Counted from the stretch's first letter, positions 16,136 through 27,500 are shown. The stretch: 35,763 nucleotides of DNA from an uncultured bacterium (GCA_902763655.1 CACWSW010000006.1:1-35763), one strand, 5' to 3'. The notes: generated by a model not told the origin, from the letters alone. A program made the numbers and translations.

Positions 16136-19100
16136 GTGAGAAAACTGGCATATCTTGTACTTGTGTGCGTGGCGGCGTTGCCGGTCGTGGGCGTGGAGCT
16201 GGTGGATGGCACCAACGTGTGGATCGGTGCGGCGTCGGGCGGCAACTGGACGAATCCGGCCAACTGGCGGGCGGAGTCGAGGGACGGATATTCCGTGGAG
16301 GAGCTGTTTGCGCGCTACACGGTCTACGACCTTCGCGCGCTGGCGCCGGGGGCGGTTGTCGACTTCGACTACGCGGACGGCAACGTCTACAACGTTCGAA
16401 ACACCACGGGCGCCATGTTCATTTCCGGAATCATCCTCTCCGGCGGTCCGGACGACGTGTGGACGATCGCGCGTTCGCCGGAGGCCGCCCGGGTGCATTT
16501 CACCAGCAAGGCCGACATCTGCATTGACGGGGGACGGCTCGACTTCCATCCCCTCACCAGTACGGGTTTCGACTATCCCACGATGCCGCTCGTGAAGAAG
16601 GGAACCGGTACGTTCCGCATCTGCCAGAACAACGCCTTTTTCTGGGAAGTGACGCATTCGGTGCAGGGCGGATGCGTCTCGTTGACCAACAACTACAACC
16701 TGCGCAACTGCGGTTTCCGCATCTCCGACGGCGCGCGTCTCGCCGTCGACTTCGGCTCCAACGCCGTGGCCGGCGTTTCCAGCGATGCGGGCGTGAATCC
16801 GGCGACCACCCGCATCGACATCGCTCCCGGTGCGACGCTTGAGCTCATGAGCGGTTTCAACGTCAATGCCATGAGTTTTGGAGGCGATCTCACGGGGACG
16901 GGGAAGCTGCGCGTCTCCGGCGGGAAAACGTATTCGTTCACGCATGGCGGCAACAGCAACCCGCTGTCGTTTGCCGGTCTCCTGAGCGTTGCCTCTGGAG
17001 ACCTCGCGATCGGGACATCGGCCAAACCGACTGGCGTCGCCCCGACGGCAATAGCTGAAATCGAGGGTGGTGGCTGGTTGCGTTTCTCGGCGGGACAGAG
17101 GCTCGCGTCGCTGTCGGGTGGTGGCGTGGACGGCGGCACATCGTGGCCCGCAGGCGAGACGCTGACGGTTGAAGAGGAGGAGGACAAGTCCTATTCCGGC
17201 CGGTTGGCAGGAGGGACGTTCGCCAAGGCGGGTGCGGGAACGCTCGCGCTTGATGGCGAAGTGGCGTGCGGGGACGTGCGAATCAACGAGGGAACGCTCG
17301 CCATCCGCCGTGGATTCTACCGTGAAGGGCTGGCGGCGGCCTGGCGTTTCGAGGACGAGGACGACATCGGCGCGGATGCGACGCCGTCGGCGGCGTTCAG
17401 GCTGGTGGTGCGTCAGGACAGCGAGGTGACGCCGGAGGTTATTGACGGCGGACTGGCGGGCAAGGCGCTCCATTTTGGCGGCACGGCGCTGTCGGGCGGC
17501 AGGCTCATGCGCGCGGACGGGGCCAACGTGGCGGGCGTGGCTCCGAGCGGACACGCCGCGTTTACCTTCAGTTTCTGGATGAAGCCGGAATCGGGTTGCG
17601 GGAAGGGGCCGAACTTCATACATGTCGACCAGATCAATACAAGCGGCACGCTGAACTGGGGCAACGGCTTCTACTTCGGTTCGGTGATGGACGGCAACAC
17701 GCAGCCGTTCAAGGCGCTTGGCTTCTACACGTGCGGCTGGTCGCGCGATGGAAAGAAGAACAACACGAACAAAGTGGCCGTGGCCACGTTCGAGCGGTCG
17801 CTTGTCGACGGCGACTGGCACCATGTGGTCGGCACGTACTCGAACCGCGTGATGTGCCTCTACGTGGACGGCGAACTTCGGGACACAGTCACGCGCACGA
17901 GTGACCTCGCTGTGGCGTTGTCGCCAGGGGTCGAGTTCGGCGTCTGGTCGCCCACCGACGCCAACCACAAGTATGCCGGCTATCTGGACGAGGTGCAGTG
18001 GCTGCGCGGCGCGTGGTCTGCCGACGAGGTACGCCGCGAATATCAGGCACGCCGTCCGGCGCGCGACAACGTCGCGCTGTTGCCGGCCCCGACTGCGCAT
18101 TGGACGTTTGATGTCCTGGAAGACGACGGGGACGACAAGGTGTTTCGCGACTGCGGCCCGCACAGGCTTGACCTGGTGTCCGTTCCGTCCAACGGCACGC
18201 ACCATGCCGTGCTGGAGGCGATGTCCTATCCGGAGGACCGCGGATCGAAGGCCGCGCGGCTGACGTATGCGACGTCGCACATCCGCCTGCGCGGCGACGG
18301 CGGGCGCCTTGCCGCGGCGTTGCCGCGCGGTGGGTCGTTCACGGTGGCGCTTCGCAGCGGGACGGCCGCCAACGGCGTGTTCGCGATTCTCGGAGACGGA
18401 ACTGCATCGGGGAGCCTGCGCTTCTCGCACGAGCAATGTCCGCGCGTGATGGGCGTCTACCCGTGCGCGTCGTCGGCAGTCGTGTTCGGCGTGGGCGGCG
18501 TGGCCACGAGCACCGGCGGATCGACGTGGTTCCTGCACACCGTGGTCTACGATGCGGATGCCGGGACCGTGAGCCTCTACGAAGACGGCGTGCTGTGCAA
18601 GGTCTTGTCGGGGAGGACGCTCTCGTTCGCGGCGACGGATCTCGTGTTGGGGGCGAGCGTGCTGTCGGAAGGGGTCGCGTCCACGTTTCGCCGCAACGTC
18701 GCGTTCGACGACCTGCGCATCTGGAACCGGGCGCTTGACCCAAGTCAGGTGAAGACCCTGGCGCGGACGTTCCGCGCACAAGAGGCTGAAGTTCATCCAG
18801 TGCTGCTGCCGACAGCGGAAGTGGAGGTATTGTCCGGCGCACGGCTTCGCGTTCTCGATGGAGAGCAAGCGGTGGAATCCGTGTCCGGCACGGGGTCCGT
18901 GGAGCTGCTTGACGGCGCCACGCTCGCGCCGCAGGCGATGACGAACGCCGCAGACTTCGTGGGCCTCGCGTTCGAGGGGGAAGGGACGTTGCGTCTGCCG
19001 GACGGGATCTCGTTCGAACGTGACGGAGCGCTTCCACCGGACCGGCCTGTGTTCGCGCATGCCGGGCGTGTGGCGTTGCCGGAGCGGGGGCGCGTCGTGT

Positions 19101-21967
19101 TCACGCGGTCGTCCGCGAGCGAGCCGCCCGCGGTTGGACTCTATCCGTTGATATCCGCCGGGGAAATCGAATTGCCTTCGTCCTGGGGCGGATGGACCGT
19201 CGAACCGGCCTGCGAGGGACAGACCATTGCGTTCGTGGTGGAGGACGGCCTGCTGGCGGTACGCGTGGGAGACCCGGACCGGGTGTGGGTTTCCAGCAAC
19301 GCGCGTCTCAACATCTCGTCGCTCAACGCCTATTTCCACCCGCGGGCGTACTCCATCTCGTGGTCTTCATACGAGGGCGGCGGCAGCGGGGATCCAGACG
19401 CGGAAGGGCGGTATGCCTTCACGGTGAAGACGGACGGGACGGATACGGGACCGGTATTCTCCGGCACGTTCCTGCCGCAGGTGACCGCGTCCAACGCCAT
19501 CACAGCGGTCTGGACGATGACGCCCGACCGGGACGTCACGCTGGCCGCGCTTGCAGTCGGGATTGAAATTCCCATCGCGGAATTTGGCGGAGGCAGCGTC
19601 AAGCTCGACTCCTGCGTGGTGGCGTTGCCTGTTGAGCAGGGCAGTTCCTCCGCCGTTGCCCGCCGCACGGTTTCTGACCTGAAGGTGTATGACCGCGAGG
19701 GGACGTGCCGTCTGCGGATCGCGTTCCATTCGCCGATGTCGGTGCTGGTTCAGGACAACCGGTTCTGGAACGGCAACACGTTTTCGCTTCGCATCATGCC
19801 GGCGGGCGGCACCACGTTCACGGCGGGCGTGGAATACACGTTCGGGTATGACATTACGCTGCCCGGGAAGGTCGAGTACGGTTCGCGCGCGCAGTGGAAG
19901 GCGGTCGCCGGCGAACGGTGGATTCCGGTACCCGCGTTTCGGTGGATCCGACCCGGCACGGCGCTTGACTTCTCCGCGCTGCGCGGCACCGACGCCCCGG
20001 CTGGCCGTCACGGGCACGTGGTGTGCCGAGGACGGCACTTCGAGTTCGAGGACTTGCCCGGCGTGCCGCAGCGATTCTACGGCGTGAACATCTGCCAGGG
20101 GGCGAACGTGCCGTCCGGCAACGAGGCAGTCTTCGCCGCCAACCTCGCGCGGATGGGGTACAACGCGATCCGCTACCACCACCACGACGCCGAGCTGGTG
20201 AGGAACACCGGCGATCCGGGCGCGACGGCACTCAACCCGACAATGATGGACCGCTTCGACCGTCTGGTGGCCGCCTGCGTCACGAACGGCATCTACGTGA
20301 CGACGGATCTCTTCGTCAGCCGTTCGCCGATCACGTGGCGGTCACTCGGCTTCGATCGCAACGGATCGCTTGCGACCGCCGACATGAAGAAGCTCGTGCT
20401 GGTGCACGAACCGGCGTTTTCCAACCTCGTCGCGTTCACGCGCAACTTCCTGGGACACGTCAATCCGTATCTCGGCCGGTCGCTTGCGCACGAGCCGGCC
20501 ATGATCGGCATCTCGTTCGTCAACGAGGGTGCCATTTCGGGATCCCCTGCGGCTCTCTGCGAGGGTTATCCGCCGTGGCGTGACGCGTGGGAGGCGTGGC
20601 TTGCGGCGAAGAAGGTTGCGGAGCCCGCCACGTACGGTTCGGTGTCCGCCGAGCCGCCCTCGTCGATGACGCCTTTCTTCTGCCGCTTCGTGCAGGAGCG
20701 CGAACAGGCGTTCGCCGCGCGCATCAAGGCCGTCGTGCGCGGCGAGCTCGGCTGCCAGGCTCCGCTCACGAGCCTCAACGGCACGTCGTATCCGCTCGCC
20801 TACATGGAGGTACGCGCCTCCGCCTACGACTACGCGGACGACCACTTCTACGTGGACCATCCCTCGTTTCTCGAGACGAAATGGCAGCTCCCGTCGTCGT
20901 TGCAGAACAAGAATCCCCTCAAGGAATCAAACTGCGGCGTGCAGGCCTGTTCCGCGCGGCGTCTCTTCGACCGCCCCTACACCGTCACGGAGTTCAACTT
21001 CTCGGGGCCGGGTCGTTACCGGGGCGTGGGGGGCATGGCCACTGGGGCGCTTGGGGCCGTGCAGGACTGGAGCGGCATCTGGCGTTTCGCGTGGAGCCAC
21101 GGCGAGGGGGGCATCACTTCCCCTCAAAATAAGACGATGGGGTTCTTTGACGTCTCTGGCGATCCGCTCTCCCTGTCTGCCGAGCGCGCGGCCATCTGCC
21201 TCTACTTGCGGCGCGACCTGCCGGTTCTCGAAAAGGCGTACATCGCGCGCGTGCCGCCGGACATGGTTGCCGGCCCCGTTTCCGGCAACACGGAGGGGAT
21301 GTGGTTCCCATGCCGCTGGGCGGGATGGCATGCCCAACTCGGTTACGTCGTCTCCAACGCCGTGCCGGAAGGTGCCATCGATGCCGGCGCATATCCGGGC
21401 GTCAAGAGCGCCACCTCCGACACGGTGCGGAATGCACTTGGTCTCGGAGACGAACTCCCTGCCGGCGTCGGCGGCGCGCTCGACATCGATCCCGACACGG
21501 GCGCATTCCGCATCGACACGTCGCGCACGTCCGGAGGCTTCGCCGAACGCGGGAGCGTCGACGCCGGGACGCTCGCGTTCGAGCTGGAAGGCGCCGCCGC
21601 CACAGTTTGGGCCAGCTCGCTCGACGGACTGCCGCTGCGAACGTCCAGGCACATCCTGCTGACCCACCTGACCGACGTGCAGAACACCAACATCACGTAC
21701 GCGGACGACACGCTCACAACCGTCCTTTCGTGGGGCAAGTTGCCGCATCTGATGCGGAGCGGGGCGGCACATGTGCGCCTGAGGGTCGCGTCGGGCACAT
21801 TCACGGTCCATGCGCTCGCCTCGGACGGCGAACGCCTTCGTGCCGTTCCGGCCACCTTCGCCGCCGGCGCGCTTTCCTTCACGGCGGACGTGGCTGCGAC
21901 TGCCGAGGCGACCTGGCTCTACGAAATCGTCCGCCAGCCGTCCCCGTCGGTCATGATCCTGCGGTAA
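16136..21967 (+). CDS. Giant exported LamG/beta-repeat protein with clan-A-like glycosidase domain
   Basis: A 1943-residue secreted protein. A Sec signal peptide (RKLAYLVLVCVAALPVVG) is followed by WIGAASGGNWTNPANW and autotransporter-type beta repeats (FAKAGAGTLALDGEV near 365). LamG-like domain 1 spans about 400-640 (DGDWHHVVGTYSNRVMCLYVDGE) and LamG-like domain 2 about 653-878. A beta-sandwich stretch fills about 1055-1295. A TIM-barrel glycosidase follows at about 1300-1710: FYGVNICQG, NLARMGYNAIRYHH, FVNEG with probable acid/base Glu 1464, and TVTEFNFSG with probable nucleophile Glu 1619. GTG 16136 is preferred because AAGGGG lies five bases upstream; GTG 16130 is an alternative. There is no PEP-CTERM, Por or autotransporter C-terminus. 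Clan-A membership is strong; the family and substrate are not assigned. Confidence 0.78.
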   Translation: MRKLAYLVLVCVAALPVVGVELVDGTNVWIGAASGGNWTNPANWRAESRDGYSVEELFARYTVYDLRALAPGAVVDFDYADGNVYNVRNTTGAMFISGIILSGGPDDVWTIARSPEAARVHFTSKADICIDGGRLDFHPLTSTGFDYPTMPLVKKGTGTFRICQNNAFFWEVTHSVQGGCVSLTNNYNLRNCGFRISDGARLAVDFGSNAVAGVSSDAGVNPATTRIDIAPGATLELMSGFNVNAMSFGGDLTGTGKLRVSGGKTYSFTHGGNSNPLSFAGLLSVASGDLAIGTSAKPTGVAPTAIAEIEGGGWLRFSAGQRLASLSGGGVDGGTSWPAGETLTVEEEEDKSYSGRLAGGTFAKAGAGTLALDGEVACGDVRINEGTLAIRRGFYREGLAAAWRFEDEDDIGADATPSAAFRLVVRQDSEVTPEVIDGGLAGKALHFGGTALSGGRLMRADGANVAGVAPSGHAAFTFSFWMKPESGCGKGPNFIHVDQINTSGTLNWGNGFYFGSVMDGNTQPFKALGFYTCGWSRDGKKNNTNKVAVATFERSLVDGDWHHVVGTYSNRVMCLYVDGELRDTVTRTSDLAVALSPGVEFGVWSPTDANHKYAGYLDEVQWLRGAWSADEVRREYQARRPARDNVALLPAPTAHWTFDVLEDDGDDKVFRDCGPHRLDLVSVPSNGTHHAVLEAMSYPEDRGSKAARLTYATSHIRLRGDGGRLAAALPRGGSFTVALRSGTAANGVFAILGDGTASGSLRFSHEQCPRVMGVYPCASSAVVFGVGGVATSTGGSTWFLHTVVYDADAGTVSLYEDGVLCKVLSGRTLSFAATDLVLGASVLSEGVASTFRRNVAFDDLRIWNRALDPSQVKTLARTFRAQEAEVHPVLLPTAEVEVLSGARLRVLDGEQAVESVSGTGSVELLDGATLAPQAMTNAADFVGLAFEGEGTLRLPDGISFERDGALPPDRPVFAHAGRVALPERGRVVFTRSSASEPPAVGLYPLISAGEIELPSSWGGWTVEPACEGQTIAFVVEDGLLAVRVGDPDRVWVSSNARLNISSLNAYFHPRAYSISWSSYEGGGSGDPDAEGRYAFTVKTDGTDTGPVFSGTFLPQVTASNAITAVWTMTPDRDVTLAALAVGIEIPIAEFGGGSVKLDSCVVALPVEQGSSSAVARRTVSDLKVYDREGTCRLRIAFHSPMSVLVQDNRFWNGNTFSLRIMPAGGTTFTAGVEYTFGYDITLPGKVEYGSRAQWKAVAGERWIPVPAFRWIRPGTALDFSALRGTDAPAGRHGHVVCRGRHFEFEDLPGVPQRFYGVNICQGANVPSGNEAVFAANLARMGYNAIRYHHHDAELVRNTGDPGATALNPTMMDRFDRLVAACVTNGIYVTTDLFVSRSPITWRSLGFDRNGSLATADMKKLVLVHEPAFSNLVAFTRNFLGHVNPYLGRSLAHEPAMIGISFVNEGAISGSPAALCEGYPPWRDAWEAWLAAKKVAEPATYGSVSAEPPSSMTPFFCRFVQEREQAFAARIKAVVRGELGCQAPLTSLNGTSYPLAYMEVRASAYDYADDHFYVDHPSFLETKWQLPSSLQNKNPLKESNCGVQACSARRLFDRPYTVTEFNFSGPGRYRGVGGMATGALGAVQDWSGIWRFAWSHGEGGITSPQNKTMGFFDVSGDPLSLSAERAAICLYLRRDLPVLEKAYIARVPPDMVAGPVSGNTEGMWFPCRWAGWHAQLGYVVSNAVPEGAIDAGAYPGVKSATSDTVRNALGLGDELPAGVGGALDIDPDTGAFRIDTSRTSGGFAERGSVDAGTLAFELEGAAATVWASSLDGLPLRTSRHILLTHLTDVQNTNITYADDTLTTVLSWGKLPHLMRSGAAHVRLRVASGTFTVHALASDGERLRAVPATFAAGALSFTADVAATAEATWLYEIVRQPSPSVMILR

Positions 21968-21987
21968 CAAGGAGATACACGATCAAC

Positions 21988-24486
21988 ATGAACAAATTGT
22001 TTTTCACTCTGATGTGTGCGTGCGCGGCGGCGATGGCGGCTGTGGGCGCGGAGCTGGCGGACGAGTCGCCGACGAGCGTCGTGCGCTGGGTCTGCCCGGA
22101 CGAGCCGTTCCCGGAAGGCATCGGCAAGATGCGCTATTACCGCCGCGCGTTCGAGACGCGCGAGGGCCTCGTGCGGGCGGAGGCGAGGTGGTGGATCGAC
22201 GACTCGGGCTGCGTGTACGTGGATGGCGGGAAGGGCATGCCCTCTTCGATGGTGGTTGACGAGCCGAAGGACCTCACCGACGTGCTGAAGCGTCCGGGGC
22301 GGCACGCCCTGGCGGTGCAAGGGCGCAATATGGCCGGGAGCGGTGGGGTGTGCCTTTCGCTTGTCTTGACCTACGCGGACGGGCACCACGAGGTCGTTTA
22401 TACAGATGAGAGTTGGCGGTACGCGGACGACGGCGGTCGCGGGGCGACCGCCCTACCGAATTGGACATCCATTGAGTTCGACGATTCGGGGTGGCGGCCC
22501 GTAAAGTGCTTCGCCGACGTGTTGGCGATGCCGTGGATGACTCTTGCCGACATGTCGAAGCTTATGTTGCCCGATGAGCGTGTGCGCCGGGATGCCATCC
22601 TCGCCGCGCGTACGGTCCGGGTGGAGAAGGCGCTTAAGGCGATGGAAGGCGAGGCGAAGCCCGTCTGCACGGTCGTCTACGAGAACGGCAAGCCCTATTT
22701 CGACATCGGCGGCAGACGGTTCGAGACGGCGTTCTACAACGCGTCGGAGAACTGGAACTGCGACAGCGCCGCCCTGCGGCGGCAGGCCGCGACGTTCCGC
22801 GACGCGGGGATGCATCTCTACGGCGTAGGCGTGCGGGCGACGAACATCTGGCGGGAAGACGGTTCGATCGACTTCGCCGACGCGGAGCGGAAGATACGTG
22901 ACGTTCTGTCGATCGACCCGGAAGCCCGGTTCCTTGTCAGCATGGCCTGCGACTATCCCGTGAAGTGGTGGTGCCGCAGGCACCCCGACGAAATGGTCGG
23001 CTACGCGAACGGCACGCCCGACCCTGCGATGGGCGACACGCTTCGGAACGTCCTGGCGCCGTCGTTCGCCTCGACCGCCTGGCGTCGCGACGTGGCCGAT
23101 TTCATCGCGCGTCTCGTATCGCACCTCGAGTCGACGCCGTACTCCAAGCGGATCTACGCCTACCGTCCCGACTTCGGTGTCTACCACGAATGGCACTACT
23201 TCGGCATGGCGCGCCACATGCCGGACAACGGCAAGGCGATGACGGCGGCGTTCCGCCGCTGGCTCGAACGCGAATACAAGGGCGATGTCGCGGCGCTGCG
23301 CCGCGCGTGGAACCGGCCGGACGTCACGTTTGCGACGGCGGCGGTTCCCTCGAAGAAGGAGCGCCTGCGCACGTCGGCGGGTATGTTGCGCGAGCCGGTG
23401 AAGGACCGTCCGACGATCGATTACCTGCGCTGCCATTCCGAGCAGGTGCGCGACTGCCTCTTCGACTTCAACCGCGCCGTGAAGGAGGCTTGCGGCGGAC
23501 GCGCACTTCTTGGCAACTACTGCGGCTACTTCTTCGAGATGCCGTTTCCGGCCGAGGGATGGCACTTGGAGAACGAGGCGATTCTCGATTCGCCGTACGT
23601 GGATTTCCAGGTTTCGCCGTTTCCGTACCAGACCGTCGCGCGCGGCGGCGGCAATGGACAGTATTCGCGTCGGCTCCTGGAGGCAACGCGTCGGCGCGGC
23701 AAGCTCGCGCTGATGGAGGCGGACACCCGCACCACCTTGACCGTCAGTCCCGGGTGCCACCTTCACTCGAAGTCGCGAGCCGAAGACATCGCGCTTCTGG
23801 CACGTGATTTCGTTTCGACGCTCTGTTGGGGCTGCGGCTTCTGGTACTACGATTTCGGCCAGGGCTGGTATGACGCGCCGGAGTTCAACGAACTGTTCGG
23901 GAAGATCTTTCAGATCCGTCGGGAGATCACCGACTGCCGTAGCATTTCCGAGGTGTTGGTGGTGGGTGACTACGAGAGCGTGATGCTCACGAACGCCGGA
24001 TCCTCGCGGTTCAACGACGAGCGGACCTCCGGACTCGTCAACGCGCTCGGCCACACGGGCGTTCCGTTCGATTCGGCGTCGGTCGCCGATCTCGCATCAG
24101 GGAAGCTGAAGGACTACAAGGTGTACATCTTCTGCAACCTCCATTGGATGACGCCCGAGAAGGAACGTCTGCTGGCGCGTCTGCGCGCGAAGGGGAAGGC
24201 GGTCATCCTGCCGGAATCGCCGCTCGCGGAAGCCGACCTGCGCAAGCTGCTGGCTATGTGCGGAGTCCACATCTGGGACGACGATCCGCGCGACGTGATC
24301 TACGCGAACGCGTCCTGCGTGGCGTTGCATTCCGCCGTCCCCGGCGAGAAGACAATCCGTCTGCCGCGCCGCGCGAAGGTGACGATGCTATATCCCGAAC
24401 GCCGCGAGATGTCGGCCGGCACCGACCGCATCGTCTTCACGCCGCAGGGCGACGGATTCTACACCACGCTCTTCCGCACGGAATGA
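21988..24486 (+). CDS. Exported GH42-like glycoside hydrolase
   Basis: An 832-residue secreted protein. The signal peptide is NKLFFTLMCACAAAMAAVGA. Residues about 30-180 form a jelly-roll domain (ARWWIDDSGCVYVDG, DESWRYADDGG, DDSGWRPV) of the kind attached to rhamnosidases and galactosidases. A TIM barrel follows at about 230-620: the GH42-like region FRRWLEREYKGDVAALRRAWNR is clear, Glu 401 in GVYHEWHYFG fits the acid/base position and Glu 577 in ALMEADTR the nucleophile. The tail (about 640-800) resembles the GH42 trimerisation domain (SEVLVVGDYESVML, LKDYKVYIFCNLHWMTP). ATG 21988 is preceded by AAGGAGA at 21969-21975, an unusually long 12-base spacing. It starts 20 bases after the giant glycosidase, so both probably act on one polysaccharide. 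Confidence 0.78.
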   Translation: MNKLFFTLMCACAAAMAAVGAELADESPTSVVRWVCPDEPFPEGIGKMRYYRRAFETREGLVRAEARWWIDDSGCVYVDGGKGMPSSMVVDEPKDLTDVLKRPGRHALAVQGRNMAGSGGVCLSLVLTYADGHHEVVYTDESWRYADDGGRGATALPNWTSIEFDDSGWRPVKCFADVLAMPWMTLADMSKLMLPDERVRRDAILAARTVRVEKALKAMEGEAKPVCTVVYENGKPYFDIGGRRFETAFYNASENWNCDSAALRRQAATFRDAGMHLYGVGVRATNIWREDGSIDFADAERKIRDVLSIDPEARFLVSMACDYPVKWWCRRHPDEMVGYANGTPDPAMGDTLRNVLAPSFASTAWRRDVADFIARLVSHLESTPYSKRIYAYRPDFGVYHEWHYFGMARHMPDNGKAMTAAFRRWLEREYKGDVAALRRAWNRPDVTFATAAVPSKKERLRTSAGMLREPVKDRPTIDYLRCHSEQVRDCLFDFNRAVKEACGGRALLGNYCGYFFEMPFPAEGWHLENEAILDSPYVDFQVSPFPYQTVARGGGNGQYSRRLLEATRRRGKLALMEADTRTTLTVSPGCHLHSKSRAEDIALLARDFVSTLCWGCGFWYYDFGQGWYDAPEFNELFGKIFQIRREITDCRSISEVLVVGDYESVMLTNAGSSRFNDERTSGLVNALGHTGVPFDSASVADLASGKLKDYKVYIFCNLHWMTPEKERLLARLRAKGKAVILPESPLAEADLRKLLAMCGVHIWDDDPRDVIYANASCVALHSAVPGEKTIRLPRRAKVTMLYPERREMSAGTDRIVFTPQGDGFYTTLFRTE

Positions 24487-24549
24487 GCGCGAACCTGCCC
24501 TCGACGAATTCCCCCTTGCCAGTTGGTCGGTGCGTCGTCTGCCCGTTTT

Positions 24550-24558
24550 TGCTACAAT
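24550..24558 (+). promoter_or_regulatory. Extended -10 promoter giving a leaderless VIT-vWA mRNA
   Basis: TGC precedes TACAAT at 24553-24558. ATG 24565 follows after only six bases (AGCGGC), so the expected transcription start coincides with the start codon. There is no Shine-Dalgarno. Confidence 0.65.
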
Positions 24559-24564
24559 AGCGGC

Positions 24565-27500
24565 ATGAGAAAACTGACAGTCAATTTGATGTTCGTGTTT
24601 GCTGCTGTCGCGGCGTTCGCCCAGGAGCGCATGCCGGCGCCTGAGTCGCCATTGCCGCCGCCGGTGATAAGGCCCGTGAACCTGCGGGCGGACGAGAAGC
24701 CCACGACGATCGCCACCTACGCCGTGGAGGCGCGCGTGGCGGGCGCGTTCGCCACGGTGCGGGCGCTCATCGTGGTGGAGAACCCGAACTCGCGTCCGCT
24801 AGAGGGCGCGTTGGAGTTTCCGCTGCCTGACGGCGCGAGCGTGTGCGGGTACGCGCTCGACATGAACGGCGTGATGATCGACGGCGTGGTCGTGAAGAAG
24901 GAGAAGGCTCGCGTCGCGTTCGAGAAGGAGGTCAAGAAGGGCGTGGACCCGGGCCTTGTGGAGCACGTGCAGGGCAACGCGTATCGCACGCGCGTGTATC
25001 CGATTCCGGCGAACGGAGCGCGCCGCATCCGCGTGGACTACGTGACGCCGCTCGCGTTCGCGCCGAACGGCGACGCGGCGCTCGTGCTCGCCATGCCCCG
25101 CGTGCCTCTCAAGGAGCGCGCCGTGACGATCACGGTGCCCATGGGCGACGGCGTGCCGCAGCCAGTGCTGGGCGGACTGGGCGACCGCAGGTTTGCCGCC
25201 GCCGAGGCCGTGTGGCGCAGCTCGGCCACCGACACTGACGTGACGCCCGCCGCCGACGTGACGGTGGCGTTGCCGGCACTGCCGGAGCGCCTGTGCACGG
25301 TGGAGCGAGTGAACGACGAGGTCTGGTTCGCTGTCAGCGACCGTCCGCCGTCCCTGGAGACGGCGAAAACAAGCCTGCCGAAGACGTGGCGCATCCTGTG
25401 GGACGCCTCCGGCAGCCGCACGGAGGCTGACGTGACGGCGGCGCGTGCGGTGATCGATCTTCTGCCGGAAGAGGCGTGCTACGAGCTGGTGGTGTTCCGC
25501 AACGCCGTGGAAAAGCCGCTCATCTGCGCGACGCGGAGCGAGATGGTCGCGGCGCTCGCCCGCACGCCATGCGACGGCGGAACGGACTTCGCCGCGCTCG
25601 CGGCGTTCCAGAAAAAGAACCCCACGGAGAACCGCACGCTCCTCTTCACCGACGGCATGGACGTGCTGGGCGAGGGCGATATCGACTTCGGCGCCAACAA
25701 GCCGATCGCGGTGATGTGCGGCGCCACGAAAGACGGTTCCGCGCTGCGCCGTCTGTGCGGCGGCAAAGTGATCGACCTCGCCGTGAGGACGCCCGCGCAG
25801 GCGCTGGAGGAGATAGGCGCGCCGTCGCCGACGCTTGTCGGCGTGAAGGGCGACGGCATCGCGAACGTGCAGGGGATAGGACAGGCGGCGCGCGGTCGCG
25901 TGACGGTGCTTGGCCGCCTGACGGCGGACTCTGCCGAGGTGCGCCTGGACTACGGCAACGGACGTCTCTCGAAGCCGGCGACGATCCGCCGCGCCGCCGC
26001 GCGCGACGGCAAGACGTTGGCGACGGCATGGGCCGCGTCGCGCGTGAACGAGCTTTCGCCTCGCGCTGATGACCATGCTGAGGAGCTGCTCGCGCTAGGG
26101 CGGCGGTACGGGCTCACCAGCCCGGCCACCAGCCTCATCGTGTTCGAGAGCCTTTCGCAGTGGCTGGAGCACGACGTGGAGCCGCCCGAGACGACGAAAG
26201 AGCTGCATGCGAAGTGGACGGCGCGTCGTCCTTCCGAAGCGCAGCGGCGCGAGGCGAAGGAACGGAAGCAGGCATCTTATCTTGCCCGCCTGAGGAAGGA
26301 GTGGGAGACACGCGTCAAATGGTGGAACGATCCGATCCCGCCCAAGCCGAAGACGCCGAAGAGCGGTCTCTTCGGCGGGGAGAGGCGGCGTTCGGGGGAG
26401 CATGGCGTGAATGCCTCGGCAATGGCGACAAGCGCGATGAGGTCTGCACGGTCTGTCGACTCTTTTGCCGCGGACGAGGCCGCTCCAATGGAAATGGCGG
26501 CGGAAGAGCCTGCTCCCGCCATGGCCGAAAGGGCTGCTGCGGCACACGCACCGAGGGCAAAGATGGCGAATGGCGCGAAGCCGAGGTCGGCGGCGGCGAC
26601 CGTGAAGCTGACGGCGTGGGATCCGCAGACTCCCTACCTGCAGGCGATCAAGGATGCCGTGGTTGCGCTGGGCGGAGGCGTGGGGGGCAACGAGGCGGTG
26701 AAGGCCGAGACTGCCTACGCAGAATACCTGGTCCAGCGGAAGAAGTACGCGGCGTCGCCCGCGTTCTACCTGGATTGTGCGGGCTACTTCTTTAGCATCA
26801 AGGCGAACGCGCTCGCGGTGCGCGTGATCTCCAACCTCGCCGAGCTGCGCCTGGACGACCCGGGGATGCTGCGCACGTGCGCGTGGCGCCTCAGGGAGGC
26901 GGGCGAGCACGACGCGGCGCTGCCGGTCCTGCGGAAGGTGGCGAAGCTGCGTCCGGAAGAGCCGCATTCGTTCCGCGACCTGGCGATCACGCTGGAGGAG
27001 CGCGGGAGGCGCGACGCTAACGCCGACGACATCGCGGCGGCCATGGCGAACTACCACAAGACGGCCTTCACCGCATGGGACCGCGACAACGCGCTCTGGA
27101 CGGCCCTCGTCGCCATCGAGGAGCTGAATGCGCTGGTCGCGTGGAGCGGGCGGCAGACGTGGCCAGAGGGGAAGGCGCCGAAGGTGCCCGAGATGGACGA
27201 TGTGTACCGCAAGCTGCTGGATCTTGATGTGCGAATCGCGCTCGCGTGGGACACGGACAACACTGACGTCGACCTGCACGTGCTGGAGCCGGACGGCGAG
27301 GAGGCGTTCTACCAGCACCAGCGGACATCGACGGGCGGACTCGTCTCGCACGACGTCACGACGGGCTACGGTCCGGAGGAGTATCTCAAGAAGGACGCGG
27401 CGAAGGGCGCGTACAAGGTGCTCGCCAACTACTTCGGGTCGCGCCAGCAGACGCTGCTCGGGCCGGCGACCGTGACCGCGACCGTGTTCACCAACTGGGG

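Noticed and set aside
16079..19339. A long open frame on the minus strand opposite the giant glycosidase gene (over 1000 codons).
   Set aside because: The sense frame has a signal peptide, LamG and glycosidase signatures; the antisense protein is Arg/His/Pro-rich with no domain. Long antisense frames are expected in GC-rich coding DNA.
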